Shown piece after piece: positions 25,976 to 38,800 of a stretch of DNA of 64,000 nt. Under the pieces are notes generated by a model. That model did not search any database, had not been told where the DNA came from, and worked only from the letters and a program-made list of their open reading frames with translations. The number at the start of each line of letters is the position of its first letter. The stretch's first letter is position 1. The DNA is from Setophaga petechia (lineage: Eukaryota; Chordata; Aves; Passeriformes; Parulidae). The DNA lies in the NCBI GenBank assembly GCA_024362935.1, contig JANCRA010000012.1, positions 4,340,001-4,404,000 of the forward strand. Reading direction: 5' to 3'. The translations under genes and the position numbers were made by a program.

Positions 25976-28900
25976 GGCATTTCTGTTATAATAATCTTGA
26001 CATTTTGAGATGCAGGAATCTGCTTTATAATATTGTCAATTTAAACAGACACAAATGATCAAAAATTTCAGACATTGGTTGAATTAACAAGTAACTTACT
26101 GTATTTTGCTTAAAGAATATCATATTTCACATACATTATAGGATGTTTCAAAGCCAGTGTCCTGGAAGATAAATTAATACATATCTGAATAATTTACTAA
26201 TTGTCCTACTATTTCTATACATTTGGCAAAAGTAAGAAAAATATTACGGAATAATTTATGTAATGAATTTCATAGAATTTGTCAAGTAATATTTAACCTG
26301 ATTTTCTCATAGATAGCTGTGGTCTGGACTAAAACTCATCACATAAATTCAAGACCAGAAACATCTAATTTTATCACAGAATGACTTAAATCTGCATATT
26401 GGTTTGTGGTAGACCTGTACTACTTACTGGTCTGGGAATAGCATCATCCTTGCACAATACTTTACAGCTGCAACTAATTGCAAGTTCTGTAGATACAGCA
26501 TAGAGGAGTGGAATCCACTCGCTTTCCCCTTGAGAACCAGAGAACTTATGTGCTTGTTGAAAACGTGATTTTTATATTCTTTCATGTTTACTACTACCCA
26601 GTGACAGCCAGTCTGTTCCAAGTCTGGTTTAATAGAAAGCAGTTCCACTTGAATTCTGAAAAATGCCATTGCTTTGTTCCCTAATGTATCTTAAGAAGTC
26701 ACAGTTTTATTTAATTTTACAGATGACATCAGCTTTTCCCTACCTGCATCTTCTATCTTGAGAGTATTGCCTGTCCTCTGACTCACGTGAACATTTCCTT
26801 TATTTGAATTATTTTAAGTTTGCACAAAGCAGTTTAATTCATTGAAGGGAGAGGAAACTGAAGCTTTAATGTTAAATTGAAAGTCGGGTACAACGTAGAG
26901 GTCTTGTACTTCTGAAGTTCTAATTGCATTCAGCATGAGTTTGGGGAATTTTATAGTAGGTTAGCTTTTTATATTTATCCTGCCTGACAACTTTTCAAGA
27001 AAAGAAAAGACACATTTTTTGCTAATGGTTATTTCAAATACTAACTTAAAAAAATTGTCCTCATTGATCTGTGTCTTATTTCATTATTTTAGATGTCACA
27101 GACTGTATTTGTAAGCCTGTTAGGTGGTAAGTTTCAGAGAGGATTTCAAACTTCTAACTCCAGAAAATCAGTTGACAACCACATGAGAAGAAAGGATAAC
27201 CAATTTGCTGAAAAAGAATGTAACCAATTGCTATCTTGTAAATAGCTGTAGCATTTTTAAAAGATAAGCTTTCCTTTTTTTGCTTCCCACCCTCCACCCT
27301 GATAGCTTTATGATTACCTAGAACTCTGCATGCATTAATTTAATGTATAAATGAACAGTCTTCTTCACACTTTTTTCTAGTTCAAATCTGCAAATTGTTT
27401 AGCATTAGAAAATAACACGTTGCCATATGGAAAAATATAATGCTAATGAAATCTGATAGATGGCAGTGTTGGATTGTTGATAAACTATCAGCTTGACTCC
27501 TATATTACTCGTATTCAGAAGGATGTTATTGCTTTTTAAAGAACTGTTGCTTTAGAAAGTTTGATAGAAACACATTTATTACTGAGCCTGTATTTGCTCA
27601 GTAGTGGGACTCAATGTACTGGTCTGGTTGTTGGTCTGTAATTCCCTCCTTTTTATTTCTTCTAGGGCATTTCTGTATCCCATTAAGACTTACTATGCTT
27701 ATACCAAGGGTGCGGGTGTTTCTTACCTCACGGCTTCTGGTTGGAGCAGAGATTTTGGGAACTAGAACTTTGATTCTTTCTTCTTCTGTTATAAGTCAGA
27801 GCATTAAACATTTCATTACACATTCATTTCATATTCCACTTATCCTTTTCTTTGAGGTCTTAAGAATGACAACCACCTCCTGTGGGATTGCTGGATACTT
27901 ACAGATGAATTGACTATGATTATCTGAAGCAAATGAAAGGCTAACTTGTCTAGCTTCTGCACTAACTTAAGATCAGACAAATGCAAAAGCACTGTTGGAA
28001 CTAGTCCAGGTAAATCCATTGGACTTCATTTGAACTAAAACCTAATGCAGCTTTTGCAGGAATATTAGAATGAGAATTTTCTTGATGTATTATCTGACAT
28101 GCAACTTGGACTATAACCAAAAAAATGATGCCAAACAAAGAGCAGCAATGAGATGATTCCTCTATCCTTAAATATATAACAATGTTTTTGAGTAATAGCT
28201 ATATTAAAGAATTATTTTATGCACAATTCTTTTATTGAAAAAGCTTCATAGTAGTTGTGAATTCTATGATTGTTATAACAAAAAATAAAGCTAGACAGAG
28301 ACTTGTTGAACATCTGTTTTGCAATATTCATTCTGTTTGTGCTGTGTCATTTATTCCCACTCCTCTTAGCACTGCAGTGAATAAAATTCCACAATAAACT
28401 TCTAATAAAAACATGTAGTATTATTAAACAGTTGCTCAATTTCTTCTGTTTTAAAATTGACTACAATTGTGCAATTTCCGTGATTGCAAATAATAGTGAA
28501 TATACCTAAAATCAGTAAATGCACTCATCCACCTTAGAAGATCTAAGCAGCACACTGAGGGGTGTAATGGATTTAGGAAGGTAGAATTGCTATAATTACA
28601 TAACTTGGAATGTATCATGCACAACTAAAATTTTCTGTTATGATAATGAAAAAAATAATGTGACAAAAACATTAGTGATTATCTTCCTTGAAGTCTGAGA
28701 TATATGGGAAACATGGGGACAGCTCTTCCCTGTTGTGAAAAAAAATTGGAAGTAAAATTGAAAGAAAATGTAAAGAAGAAACTATCCCTGCAAATTTTCC
28801 CCTGGAATGCTTTTCTCCCTTTCATTTCTTCAAAAAGCATAACGTTTGTTCTGCTGGAAAACAATTACAGGGGCTGTAAGAACTCTGAACTTGAAAGCTG

Positions 28901-29904
28901 TTGGGAAGCCCAGGTATGTCTGTGATGGTTCTTTGCCTGCACATTTTCTCTGTGCACTGAGCACCTTTTGTTCTCTGTCAGCAGAACATCAGCCAAACTC
29001 TTCTTGCCTGGTAGCAGCTACTGGATCCAAGGTCTTGGGTCTTAAACGGTTTTAGAAGCCCATGAAGGTGTAAATGGGAAGAAAGCACTATTATTTTCCT
29101 GTGAGATAGGAAATGTGATGCTGCAAGTCTTGTTTTAAGTCAAGGCTGCCCCCTGGCCTGTGCATTTGGCCTTTGGTCCCATACAGGTTTTTGGCTATAC
29201 ACAGTACCTGTGTGAGAGCTGGAGAATTCAGATATACAACAACTTCTGCCAAGGCTTGTCCATTTCTTGTCTGTACATCCCTTTACACAGAGTTCTTAGG
29301 GGAATGAACTAATACTCAGTTATTTTAATAGATATCAGGGATTAAAAAAAGATGCTAGTCAGGTACAGGAATAAATCATGAGGACTATACAGACATCTGA
29401 GTGAAGTACAATTTATTTCCTTTGAGTCAAGTCACCCAGAGAGAAGTAAATTTTATTTCAGCTAGAAGTATTTGTGCAGAAATAGAATATAACTATTATT
29501 TATGTCTTACAAGCATTTATAATTTCATGGCTGTACCAAGTTATCAGGCTATACGAAGAATACAAAGAACTGCACCTAATTCAGTGGTTCTATTCCAAGA
29601 AAATCCTCTAATGGTACCACATGATATAGCAAAAATCAGCTTATAATGGAAGGTTTGAACTTTTGATGAAATGAAAATTAGTTTTGCTGATGAATTTTGT
29701 TCCTTTTATTTCAGGGGATATTTTTTACCCTATCAAAAAATAGTGTTTAATAGAACAAAAATGGATTATTGGGGGAACATCCACTGCATGTGGTATAACT
29801 CCTTAATATAACTTTTTAGTGGATCAGATATGTTCTAAAGAAAATCCCTGAAAATAATTGCAATTGTATAATTTAAGTTTGGTGTTTTGAACATTTATGC
29901 TTTT

Positions 29905-30104
29905 AGAAAAGTAGTCTGAGAAATTCCAGTTTGTGTCTGTTCTTCAACTTGTGAATTAATTGCAAATATGGACTCTAGTAGACAAAGATTTTAATCTCCA
30001 CAAAAAGAAAAGTAGTCTGAGAAATTCCAGTTTGTGTCTGTTCTTCCACTTGTGAATTAATTGCAAATATGGACTCTAGTAGACAAAGATTTTAATCTCC
30101 ACAA
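29905..30104. repeat. 101-bp tandem duplication, two near-identical copies
   Basis: Unit one runs 29905-30005 and unit two 30006-30104. Both begin AGAAAAGTAGTCTGAGAAAT and end TTTTAATCTCCACAA. The only substitution I find is CTTCAACTT (29942-29950) versus CTTCCACTT in unit two. The period is 101 bases. The near-identity points to a recent duplication, or possibly to an assembly artefact. Confidence 0.95.
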
Positions 30105-32484
30105 GCATATGTAATAGATATCTCTCACCTGAATGTATTCTAGATGACCAATTGCACCATTTGAAAGGCACTGATGTCTCAACTTCTTCCATAACCAGAT
30201 GCTTAATGTTCAGGAAAAAAAAAGTAGTAGTAGATTTTTTTAAAAAAATCGACTCATTTAGGTAGAATAAAACAGGTTCTAGGAGTAATTGGGGACCACT
30301 TCAATGCCTGTAAGAATTCATCAAGGCACTCTTTTGCCTAATGATCCAGCCATGGTTGTAAATTATAGCACCAATGTAGTTTCAGCTTGCTTTATTTTTA
30401 GAAAAAGAGAAAAAAATGATGGCTTAGTTAGAAAATTATTTGGTGTTTAAAATGATGTTTTATTAATTTAAAAGATTTGAATTATATTTACTTTCCATTG
30501 ATATCTCTAATTGTCATCTCAAAAACATTTGATCCTTCCCTTGAAAGCAGATAAAGCTTGAGATGTTTTTTCTCCTGTACTTTCAAAAAGGGAAGATGAA
30601 CTTTCCAGTACCTTACGTCAGGGATTCAGATGATTTACTAGAGATTGCATGTAAGAAGTTTTGTTTAGAACTTTATTGAAATAGTCATGCAAAAGTTTTG
30701 GTTACCTAAATGAAATGGGAAACTTAATATCAATATAATAATTGTGTCCCACTGCATATGAATGAATAGGGTAGAGAGGACAGATATATGGTAGAAACCA
30801 TGAATATTTCTAGATGAATTTATTGAAAGAAGATATTTTTGTCAAAAATGAAGAGACATGCTCAAAAGATGGTGAAGTTTGATGGTGCCAGGAAAATCTT
30901 TGCTCTGATGAGGACACACAAAGTTGTGAAGCACCTCAGTGAGAAATACAGTGGAACTGTTAGAACCACAAATCAGAGTTAGGTAGAAAAAAATATATTT
31001 TCATGATTTGAGCCTTCTACAAAACATAATTAATCCTTTTACTTACTGAAGGAAAATACTGAATGTGAGACAACTTCTTACAAAACTCGTGATTTTGGGA
31101 GGATGAAGATCCAAAAACTTGGATATTATAATATACACTTGATTCGGAGATTATCTTCCCCTTGAAAAATATGAAATGCAAGAAACAATTTCTTGCTATT
31201 TTAAAAATTGTAAGCCACTTGAATAACTCCAAAAAGTACATCTACTGATTACTTAACAAGTAATAGAAACAATTTGCCAGTGGCAAACTGTATTCTGAAA
31301 AATTACCAACAAATATTATAGACTAAAATATTACCACTTCAGTTCTTTTTTTTCTCTTAGGAATGCACTCAAGAATGTATGAAAATACGTTGAAAATTAC
31401 TTTGGTTAATCCATGTTCATTTACTAACTCATCATTATTAGAAAAATATGTATGAAAAACATTTACAGAAGACATGTCTGCAAAGGTTGAAACTTGAAAT
31501 AAAAGCCTCTATTCAGACGGAATTGAATCAGACATAGCACCACAATTGCTAAGTATTTCTAGATTTTTTTCTTTCTGCCTCAATGTTTTAGTGTCCATTT
31601 TCCCACTGGAGATCCAGGGGATGTAACCACTTCTACAAATAAGAAATAAATTTGGATTTTATTATAAAACATAAGCTGCTATGGGGTTGAATGATTAGCA
31701 TTAAGAATATTTAGATAGATATTTAGTCTAACCTTGCCATATGCTGCAGTTTATTTTAGAAAAATTATTTAATATGGTTTTGACTATTTCTGCTTGTGAT
31801 ATGATTGGTTGAAACAATAGAAAAAGCTGCTAAAAAGTTCCATGTCAATATTTTTTAGAAGGAATAAATAGACTTTGTGTAAGTATTTATCATTTTCTCT
31901 GTTGTTTACTTTATACTTTTATACACTTATACTTAGTGATTCTATTTAAAAATACAATTATGAATAGTTAATGATTTTGCCCTTTATCCAGGCCAAATAA
32001 AACTACTTGGTTCTTCAAAACAGTTTTTAATAAAAATCTTAGGGAAAAAAAAAAACGTAAAAACATAAATAATCTTTACAAATAGGTAATTTTTTTTTTC
32101 TGTGAAAAAGGAAAAGATATAAAATATATAAAAAATATAAGATTTTACAATGTTTCAAGACTTTTTCAATGAAAAGACGTCATCTCATTGTAATTAATGT
32201 CTCAATGTATCTTTCAATAAGTAGTTATGCTTCAGTTTTGAGTATTAGAAAATCGATTGTATAGTGCCTCATCTCAGGATTCAGAATTGAGGATATATTT
32301 GCTGAGCAGTAATACTTCAGACTCTATTACTTTTTCCTTTTAAAGCCTTTTATGACTTTTCCATAAGAAAAAGAAAACCACAGTTGTTGAAAAATAAGGT
32401 ATGGTCCAAAACCAGAAACTTGTACATGACTGAATATTTGACACACATTGCCTTTATTTCTACTTAAGCCAGACGATGGGTTCT

Positions 32485-32563
32485 TTTTTGTTTGTTTGTT
32501 TGTTTGTTCATTTGGTTGGTTTTGTTTTTTTTTATTTTATTTTATTTTTATTATTTTATAACT
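32485..32563 (+). repeat. T-rich low-complexity run (TTTG)n/(TTTTA)n
   Basis: Units GTTT repeated about five times near 32487-32508 are followed by long T runs and TTTTA units up to about 32563. Simple-sequence DNA. Confidence 0.85.
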
Positions 32564-32857
32564 CTCTTGAAGCTAAGGGAATATTCTGTTGGAGAAAATG
32601 GCTGTGCAAAAGTCCAGGCTCCCATCATTCATTTGTGAATCAGTTCCTGATCTCTGCTTTGCAATAAAACATTTAGTCACCTTCCTCCCAAAGCTTTACC
32701 AAGACAGGTTTGATTTTGGTGTAAATAGTGACATTATTGAGTGGCAAATAATCACTGTGACTCGTGTGAAACCTGAAAGTCAGTCATTTCTCATAGGAAG
32801 GCTGATTGATGCCTTCTCTTTTCTGCATCCAGAAAAAGTGCCAATTATTCCCACTTG

Positions 32858-32858
<1 letters not shown>

Positions 32859-32909
<51 letters not shown>

Positions 32910-32914
32910 TACAC
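32859..32914 (+). repeat. (AC)n microsatellite, 20 perfect units plus imperfect tail
   Basis: AC repeats run unbroken from 32859 to 32898 (40 bases). An interrupted tail (TCGCACACACATACAC) extends to about 32914. Twenty perfect units make it a likely polymorphic marker. A frame rich in His-Thr here is only the translation of the microsatellite. Confidence 0.98.
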
Positions 32915-35186
32915 TTATGCTATTTCTCCCTTTAGAATTAGAAGACTACACCATTAAATTAAAGTTTAAAAGAATTAACTACAGATTAATGAAACAATTT
33001 GGTATGGAATCAAGATAAATGTGAGGGTTTTGAAATGGAGTGAATAGACCTGTCTGGTGAAAGTGAAGGAGGTAATGTTAGTGTGGGAGACACTGGGATG
33101 AAAGAGGCTGAAGAAAAGTGGCCCTAGCCTGGGAATGGTGAAAGACCTATAGGACAAAGCAGGTGAAGGATATGATTTCAGGATTTGAGGAATAATATCT
33201 TTGGGTGCAAGAAACTGAATCCTAGACTGGCTTGAGTTATAAGTGACCTACAGCCCCACCCTGGGTTAGGGTTGGTGTTAGAGCAGGTTGTTCACAACTT
33301 CCTTGGTCTTGAGACATTGACTCTGGGCACTTCTCACCTGGACATGTTGTGAGGTAAAGATGAAAAGCCTCTTCTCCCCTGCAAGGGACTGTAATTCCTC
33401 CCTTACTCCTCAGCACCCCAGCATGTATGAGCACTTAGCACTGCTCTTCTTCTAGCCTTGCATGGCTCTTTTGCTAGAATAAAAAATACACCTTTAGTTA
33501 GAATCTCGTAGAAGTTTTGAAACATTAAAAATACCAAAATAAACCTGAAACCAAAATGATGCACTAAACTTCACCAGTATATGTCTCACCTTTCTAAGAA
33601 AAAAACATATTAAATATCCTAAAGGGAATTGTATTGAAATAAAAGGTCTGACTTCCATGTTTTTGAAAACTGCAAGAATAGAGGTGATGGCAAGAAGTTG
33701 TAATATGTCTGTCAGGAGACTAAACTACACTTAAGACCCCCAGATTCTATGAAATAAGAAGAGACACTGAAAGAGTCATGGCAAAGCTGACAGATACACA
33801 ATGCAGGGAATTTGCTGATTATCTGGGGGAGATAACAAAACACCTGCTGCTTACTAAAGTCCACTAGCTATCAGCTTTAAAGGAAAAAAAATCAAAATAT
33901 TCTTCTCATCTGCCTCTATTTTATTATTCACTTCCCTATAATTTTCACAGAGATATGTCTAAAAGCAATTGTATACATACCTTTTTGCATACAGAATGAC
34001 ACAAAGATTACTTAAACTTGCTATTCTGAGAAAAGAAGGCCCTTAAAAATCTGTTTTGAGTAAGCTCCTCTATATAGAACCACTTTAAGTCTCTGATCTG
34101 CGCCTTTTGGAGATGGCATGGTACATTTACCATAGCTAAAATGAAGGGCATGCTTATGGATTTTTCTTTAAACAGCAAAATTAGAAGAGAACAAAAAAAG
34201 GCCTGAAGAACATTTGTAGGGTGGATTTTTGTGAATGTGTATCCACATTCATTTCAAGTCACACTTTTGTCCATGAATCTGAGTGCTGCTGGAATTCTTT
34301 TAGAACACTGGTCCGTATCTCACGTGTGAATGAAGATATCAGCATCTGGACAGTGCTTAATGAGTGTGGAAATATTTTAGTTTAATATGTTTAAAGCAGA
34401 AAAGCATAGGAAAAGACCCCAATAAATTGCTTGTATGAGTAGAAACTGCTTTTTGACCTTGAATGCTACTGTTTTTTTGCGTCATTTTTAGGAAACTATC
34501 TAGCCCAGGCTCATAGAGTTGATTTTCTATTCTGATTTCTTGTTCCTTTTTTTTTGTTTTAAACCTGATTGTTAGAACATATTAATTGGGCGGTGTCTGA
34601 TATCTTTTTCTATTCTAATGGAGTGTTCTGGAAGCCAGCCAGATATAGGTGTTTTAGAGACAGTGGGTTGCATTCTACTGTTTGGGGAAAAAGGTATCTT
34701 GTGTAATGTGTGTAATGTACGTATCTGACAACATATGTCAATCATTTGTGATTCTTCTTCTGAAAGACATTGTGAGTTATTGTGAGCTAGCTGCTGCATC
34801 CAAAATGGACCCTCAAATATTAACCAAGACAATCACTGGGTATGAGGTCGGATTGAACACTTCCATAAGAATTCTTTTTCTACAAAATCCCCTTTCAAAG
34901 TGTGTTTGTCAAAATCTTTCAAAAAGATAAAACTTTTTTATTAATAGTAGTCATTTAAACATGGTTGTAAATATGAATTCATCTATGCACTGAATTTTAG
35001 CTATGCTCTTGAGTTGTAGCTTGTATCCTTGAAATCTGAAATCACACTGATTTTAAGAAGAGTAAAAAATTACCACTTAACTAGTAAACAGTAGAATCAC
35101 AGTTGTATTAATAACATTCTTGGCTTTTATGGTGTGAGCAAATGATGAAACCAAGAGACCCTAACTGGTCATTTTCCATAAGGGAG

Positions 35187-35859
35187 TGTACTGGTTTCAC
35201 TGCCCGGCTCCCGCAGTGGGAGCTGTGGGACAGCCCTGCGAGGAGAGGATGGGGCTGCCCCGAGAGGATTCCAGGCAGCCCCAAAACAGAGCTGGCACTG
35301 CCCAGAGCTGGGCTGTGATAACGTGTTTAACAAAGTGTAAACCCACTGTGTGTCAGCTCTGCAAGAGGAGTGAGAAAATGCCACATAGCCATCAGTATAT
35401 CAAGGTCAGAGAAGGAAGAGGAGGACGAGGATGATTTTGGGGCTCTGGAGCAGAGATTTCTCTGCAGCCCATGGAGAGATTTCTGTGAAGCAGGTTAATC
35501 CTGAAGAACTGTAGCTCATGGCTGGACCCACGCTGGAGTAGGGGAAAAGTGTGAGACAGAAGTAGCAGCAAATAAGAGCTTTAAGGACTGCCCCATTCCC
35601 TGTCTCTCTGCACCACTCAGGATGGGAAGATGTCTAAGAATAAGAAATAGAGATGTGAAACTGGGTGGGAGAAAGATATTGCTTTAATTTTATTTTTATT
35701 TCTTGCTACATGAATCTGTTTTGATTTGCAACAAATTAATTTTCCCCTAGTCTTTATCTCAATCCTTGAGCTTTTTCATCATGTTTTCTGTGCTCTTGGT
35801 GAAGAAGGGTGAAGGTGCATGTGGGTGGGCAGCTGGCAGGTGCTAGTCATTGTCAACCA
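35187..35859 (+). mobile_element. Solo LTR, avian endogenous retrovirus type
   Basis: The element starts TGTACTGGTTTC and ends TGTCAACCA, fitting TG...CA. Internal landmarks are CAGCCCCAAAACAGAGCTGG, GGTCAGAGAAGGAAGAGGAG, ACCCACGCTGGAGTAGGGGA, GACTGCCCCATTCCCTGTC, TTTTATTTCTTGCTAC, CTGTTTTGATTTGCAACAAA, TTTTCCCCTAGTC and TTTATCTCAATCC. These occur in the same order in a common bird LTR family, related to the copy at 6789-7458. The poly(A) signal is mutated (AACAAATTAAT where AATAAATTAAAT is usual), and the 3' part is shortened. No retroviral genes adjoin it, and flanks show no target-site duplication. Confidence 0.75.
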
Positions 35860-38800
35860 ATTGCAGTAATGTTTTCAAATCTTTCTTATAATATTTCTGT
35901 AATTGTTGTGGTTTAACCCTAGTTAATTGTGCCCAGTTCTTAAATTCAGTCAATAGCATGGAACAGTCTTCCCACATTTGGAACTCACAGGTTCAAATTT
36001 CATCTGTAGGCAGAGTGACAGGGCAGATCTCTTTCTCTTGGCAGTGTTCAAAGTGCCTTAACACCTACCTGTCATTATAGCTAGGCCTCACTGACTGCTT
36101 TCTTGACTGTCATGGAAATTTTAGATGCATCAAGAATAGAAAATTAGCATTAATTTACAATGAAAATGCTCTTTTTCATTTCCCCAAATGTGTTAGTGGG
36201 ATTTAATATAGTTCTAGCTGCAGCTGCAAGCAGAATTCCTTATAATGATTGACTCTGCAGCTGGGTTTCACATGCCTTGTGTAAGAGAGTTCTTAAAGAG
36301 TTTCAGTTAATTTCTTTAAAGGTGATCATGGTTTTTTTGGCACACAGTTATGGAAAATACAAAGTGGCTTTTTGGTGTCACTGCAGTTAAAACTAAATAG
36401 CTGCTGTTGAATGTTTTTATATTCTGGCCCAAAGTACCGGGTGTAGTGCTATTGTACTTGATTCTGTGTCATTGCTGCCTTGGCAGTGCCCCCTTTCTAT
36501 CAAAACAGGTGTATGCTGCACATTGTAAAATGCAGTTTCTAAAACTGACTTCAGTGAAAAGATTGTCTTGGGTAATGTGGCCCTTACTTTACTTCCACAG
36601 GCTCCCCAGAACAGCTGTTACCCCATATATAATGTGTTATCCCTATTATTATCCCTGTTATTCACATTACAGTAGTACCCAAGAGCCAACAGAGAAGAGT
36701 TTTCTTTGTTCCAGATGCGATATATAGAATAACAGACATTTACTTGAGGAGCTCACAGTAGGGATTGCAGAGGCTCAGATACCCTGTAAGAGGTATGACA
36801 AACTGTCCCAGTCTGAGATACACTAAGAGTCAACCCAGTGATCTGTCCTGTCCTTCACAATAAGCCCCTGTCACTCAGCCTGACATTGCTGTGAATATTC
36901 AGTCCAATTCCACAGCCAAGGACAGGGGTGGCATTAGTAGATGTTCTGTTCTGTGCTCTTTGTTGCTTTTATACTCTATTTTAAAATAGAAACAAATGCA
37001 TACACATAGTTAGACACCTTAAACTGAGAATATGTTTAAAGGAATTTCTTCCTGTATTCTGTAATCAACAGGAGTTCTGACATTCATTGACTAAAGTCAA
37101 CAATGATGTATTTCTGACATTCTGGATTAAAAAATAATACACTGTAACACTGAAATATTTTTCTTTGCTTTCTAAGTAATAACAAGAACAGTTATTAAAA
37201 TTCTGGAAAAGCGCAATTGTTCAAATTTGGACAAATACATAAACAGGATTTTAAAGGTGAGAATTATTGATGTCAATAAAGAAATTCTTCATCAGTGTCA
37301 CCTGACTACTTATAAATCTGGGTAATCATTTTCAAACTACTTTCCAGATGAACCACCTAAATTTAGAGTTGAATTACTTTCTGCCATATTGGAAATATAG
37401 AAGATATCATTCACAATTTTTAACAACTTAAATGGTTGTTTAATGGAGAATGCACAAGATTAAAAGCTTTTTTCCACATTCTCCTGGACATATTGATAAA
37501 TCATGCAAATAGTTTTATATCCGGTAATTTTCTACAGTGCACGTAGAATCACCTTCAGTTTACATTTTTTTTTGGCAGTTAAAAATTACATTTTTCTTCA
37601 TGGTTAAGAGTTTCTTTCTCCCTCCTTCCACATAAGGTTACTGGAAGTAATGGTTATATCTGAGAATGACAGTCATCCATTCTAAGGTGAGGAGTTACCC
37701 CTAATAATGGTTATTTTACATGCAACTCAATTTTCTTATTCATAACAGCAAGCAGAATAACAAGAATAACAAGATCATTTACAACAGCTGCCATAAAAAC
37801 TGCTAGCTGTTAAATTAATCAAGGAGAAGACAGGGAACAGTTCTAAACTAAAAATGGTTCAAGTGCATGGAAAATTTGAAGTATGATTTTTTATCAATTG
37901 TTTTTGCAAATGAAGGGTAGTGGGTAGTACACAAGATTTCTCTAGAGGAGCTATCTGAAATACTATTGGTTTTTTAGTATGGTTTGGTTTTGTTCTAGTT
38001 TTGTTTTGGTTTTTTTTTTTCAAAATAATAATCTGTAGTTTTACTGAGTTTTTTTAGAAAAATTGATTTATTATTCTTCACATAAGAGTTAAAGATTTTG
38101 TGACCTTCTGATAAATCTCTTGATAAGCAATACACACCTTAAAGCAGCAACACTTATCAATACCCTAACACGTTTAAATTAAACTGTTCAAAGGATGTTC
38201 TGCTCTTGATGTCTGTGTTGAACATGAGATTAAGGGGTAACTCTCATTCCCTTCTTTCTTTTTAGCTCCAGGTTGGTTCAGCTCTTACTGTATAGAAGGG
38301 ACATATATTTTTTGATAAACTAGAAGTAAATGTCAGATGATGTGTTTGTGTCATGTAAGCCTTCTCTACAAGTCCTAATTTTCTATAAGATTAAGGGAGG
38401 ATTCATATATAACTACATCCTTACCTGGTGGTTCACCAATATTGGTTAGAGAACATTATTTTATCTTTTCCATCACATTACTTGTTGTTAAACAGTGGTA
38501 TGTTTTGTAAGCCATGGATTGTGTTTGAATCAAAGTGCACAGCACATTTTGTATTTCCATGAGATATAAAAAAAAGCTCTGGGAGATCAAATTTTATATA
38601 GAGTCTGTCTGGTGAAACAAAGTTTCTCTCTCTTAATTAAATGCCAGTGATTTGGCTTTGGGTAAGAATATCTGGATTTTGCAGGCAATACTAGAAAACT
38701 GCCAGGTCAAGTGATGTTACAGTAACAAAATAATGCTTATTTTTATGGAGGTATTTAAATGTACTTAGGTAAAAAGAAATTAAGTAACTCAGTATCATTA

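Larger units (their letters stand above)
17538..29904. other. Long AT-rich intergenic stretch, no gene recognised
   Basis: Over 12 kb I see no exon, RNA gene or confidently named transposon. Homopolymer runs occur (T-rich at 24783-24830, A18 at 25958-25975). A moderately GC-richer piece lies at 28860-29230. A possible conserved element (24380-24560) and a possible very old repeat relic (25613-25672) are listed separately. Open frames are short and scattered, and none shows domain-like sequence. Confidence 0.7.
30105..35186. other. AT-rich intergenic DNA, no gene recognised
   Basis: No exon or named transposon seen. It holds T-rich low-complexity DNA at 32485-32563 and the AC microsatellite at 32859, listed separately. 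The region 33230-33430 is somewhat GC-richer, but I cannot assign it. Confidence 0.7.

Noticed and set aside
32806..33018. Plus-strand frame with a His-Thr repeat
   Set aside because: It is the translation of the AC microsatellite.
35903..35925. Words like the end of an avian LTR (TGTTGTGGTTTAACCCTAG)
   Set aside because: The match stops after about 19 bases and no further LTR landmarks follow on either strand.
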